DNA from: an uncultured SAR116 cluster alpha proteobacterium
Lineage (GTDB): Bacteria > Pseudomonadota > Alphaproteobacteria > Puniceispirillales > Marisalimonadaceae
Assembly (NCBI GenBank): GCA_902529515.1
Contig: CABZWX010000010.1
Coordinates: 1 to 45,475 of the forward strand
Length of the DNA: 45,475 nucleotides
Reading direction: 5' to 3'
A program made the position numbers and the translations under genes. Shown piece by piece: positions 45,238-45,475 of this stretch. Positions within the stretch are counted from its first letter, which is position 1, and each line of letters begins with the position of its first letter. Under the pieces are notes generated by a model. That model saw only the letters and a program-made list of their open reading frames with translations. It did no database searches and was not told the DNA's origin.

Positions 45238-45475
45238 ATGAAAAGTAGATCAACTAACATAAAACGTTCTTCCCTACCACCCAACTTGGTAAATGAATAT
45301 GAAAATGGTATTCGAATTAAAGTATATATTCAGGGCCACATGATTGGTGCTGGTAAGATGGAACTTTTCCATTTAGTTCATCAAAAAGGATCGATAAGGG
45401 CTGCAGCAAATTTTATGGGCATGAGTACCAAGCGCGCAAAACTTTTGCTCAACACTATAGAAGAAGCATTTCCAA
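45238..45475 (+). CDS. ModE-like N-terminal regulator, 3' end cut by window edge
   Basis: The window holds the first 79 codons. GRIKV-type start followed by IGAGKMELFHLVHQKGSIRAA and NFMGMSTKRAKLLLNTIEEAF (in sections) is the winged-helix domain of ModE/LysR-type molybdate regulators: gly-rich turn, KMEL, then SIRAAA, MS and the arginine/lysine helix. Whether a C-terminal molybdate-binding domain follows cannot be seen. It is divergent from the HTH-PBP gene. Likely regulator of Mo/W genes, perhaps including tup. Confidence 0.82.
   Translation, partial: MKSRSTNIKRSSLPPNLVNEYENGIRIKVYIQGHMIGAGKMELFHLVHQKGSIRAAANFMGMSTKRAKLLLNTIEEAFP

Noticed and set aside
1-45475. CRISPR arrays, tRNA/rRNA genes, insertion sequences, prophage or integrase
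   Set aside because: No spaced repeats, no clover-leaf sequences, no transposase or integrase motifs and no terminal inverted repeats could be seen.

Overview
The window is 45.5 kb of dense, strongly A+T-rich chromosome with very short intergenic gaps, many TTG starts and overlapping genes. Gene content points to a streamlined marine Alphaproteobacterium (SAR11, HIMB59 or AEGEAN-169-like). The main clues are the two-domain dCTP deaminase typical of that class, the argD-argF-hslO order, a fused two-ATPase dipeptide transporter protein and a full methylmalonyl-CoA route. This placement is inference; there is no rRNA in the window. I found no tRNA, rRNA, CRISPR array, insertion sequence or prophage, and no gene-free stretch longer than about 150 bases.

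Layout. (1) 1-2.5 kb: argG cut by the left edge, a small exported protein, and a PIG3-type quinone oxidoreductase. (2) 2.5-10.9 kb: a complete propionate-to-succinyl-CoA island, pccB-pccA-mcm-prpE running left with the epimerase mce divergent. (3) 10.9-19.3 kb: housekeeping genes, namely a SprT-like protein, a YnjD-like ABC ATPase, folE, trkH, then a leftward run of ABC-2 permease, dcd, argD, argF and hslO. (4) 19.4-24.2 kb: recX, acs, a TVP38-type membrane protein and an IpdAB/glutaconate-type CoA-transferase pair. (5) 24.2-30.8 kb: two exported small proteins, a rhodanese, a DUF1932 dehydrogenase, three transporters of the MFS/DMT type and an alpha/beta hydrolase. (6) 30.9-39.4 kb: a peptide-type ABC importer (binding protein, two permeases, fused ATPase) interleaved with an N-formylglutamate amidohydrolase-like enzyme, an AstE/AspA-like deacylase and an M20 aminoacylase-like enzyme. 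(7) 39.4-45.5 kb: the tungstate importer tupA/tupBC, an Lrp regulator, gluconate and idonate dehydrogenases, then a helix-turn-helix/periplasmic-binding-fold regulator, a 34-residue membrane peptide and the start of a ModE-like regulator.

How the genes work together. PrpE activates propionate, PccAB carboxylates it, Mce epimerises the product and Mcm turns it into succinyl-CoA for the TCA cycle; Acs does the parallel job for acetate. The peptide importer and the three hydrolases around it look like one scavenging unit for peptides or N-acylated amino acids. The tup genes with the ModE-like and HTH-PBP proteins look like an oxyanion (W/Mo) uptake and sensing neighbourhood.

Most notable points: pccB appears to start at a non-standard ATC codon, since no ATG, GTG or TTG is available for its conserved N-terminus. 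All ten convergent gene pairs abut or overlap (-12 to +8 nt), while the one strong hairpin lies inside the importer operon. The CoA-transferase beta subunit lacks the usual catalytic glutamate motif. A previously easy-to-miss 34-residue membrane peptide fits exactly into the gap after the idonate dehydrogenase gene.
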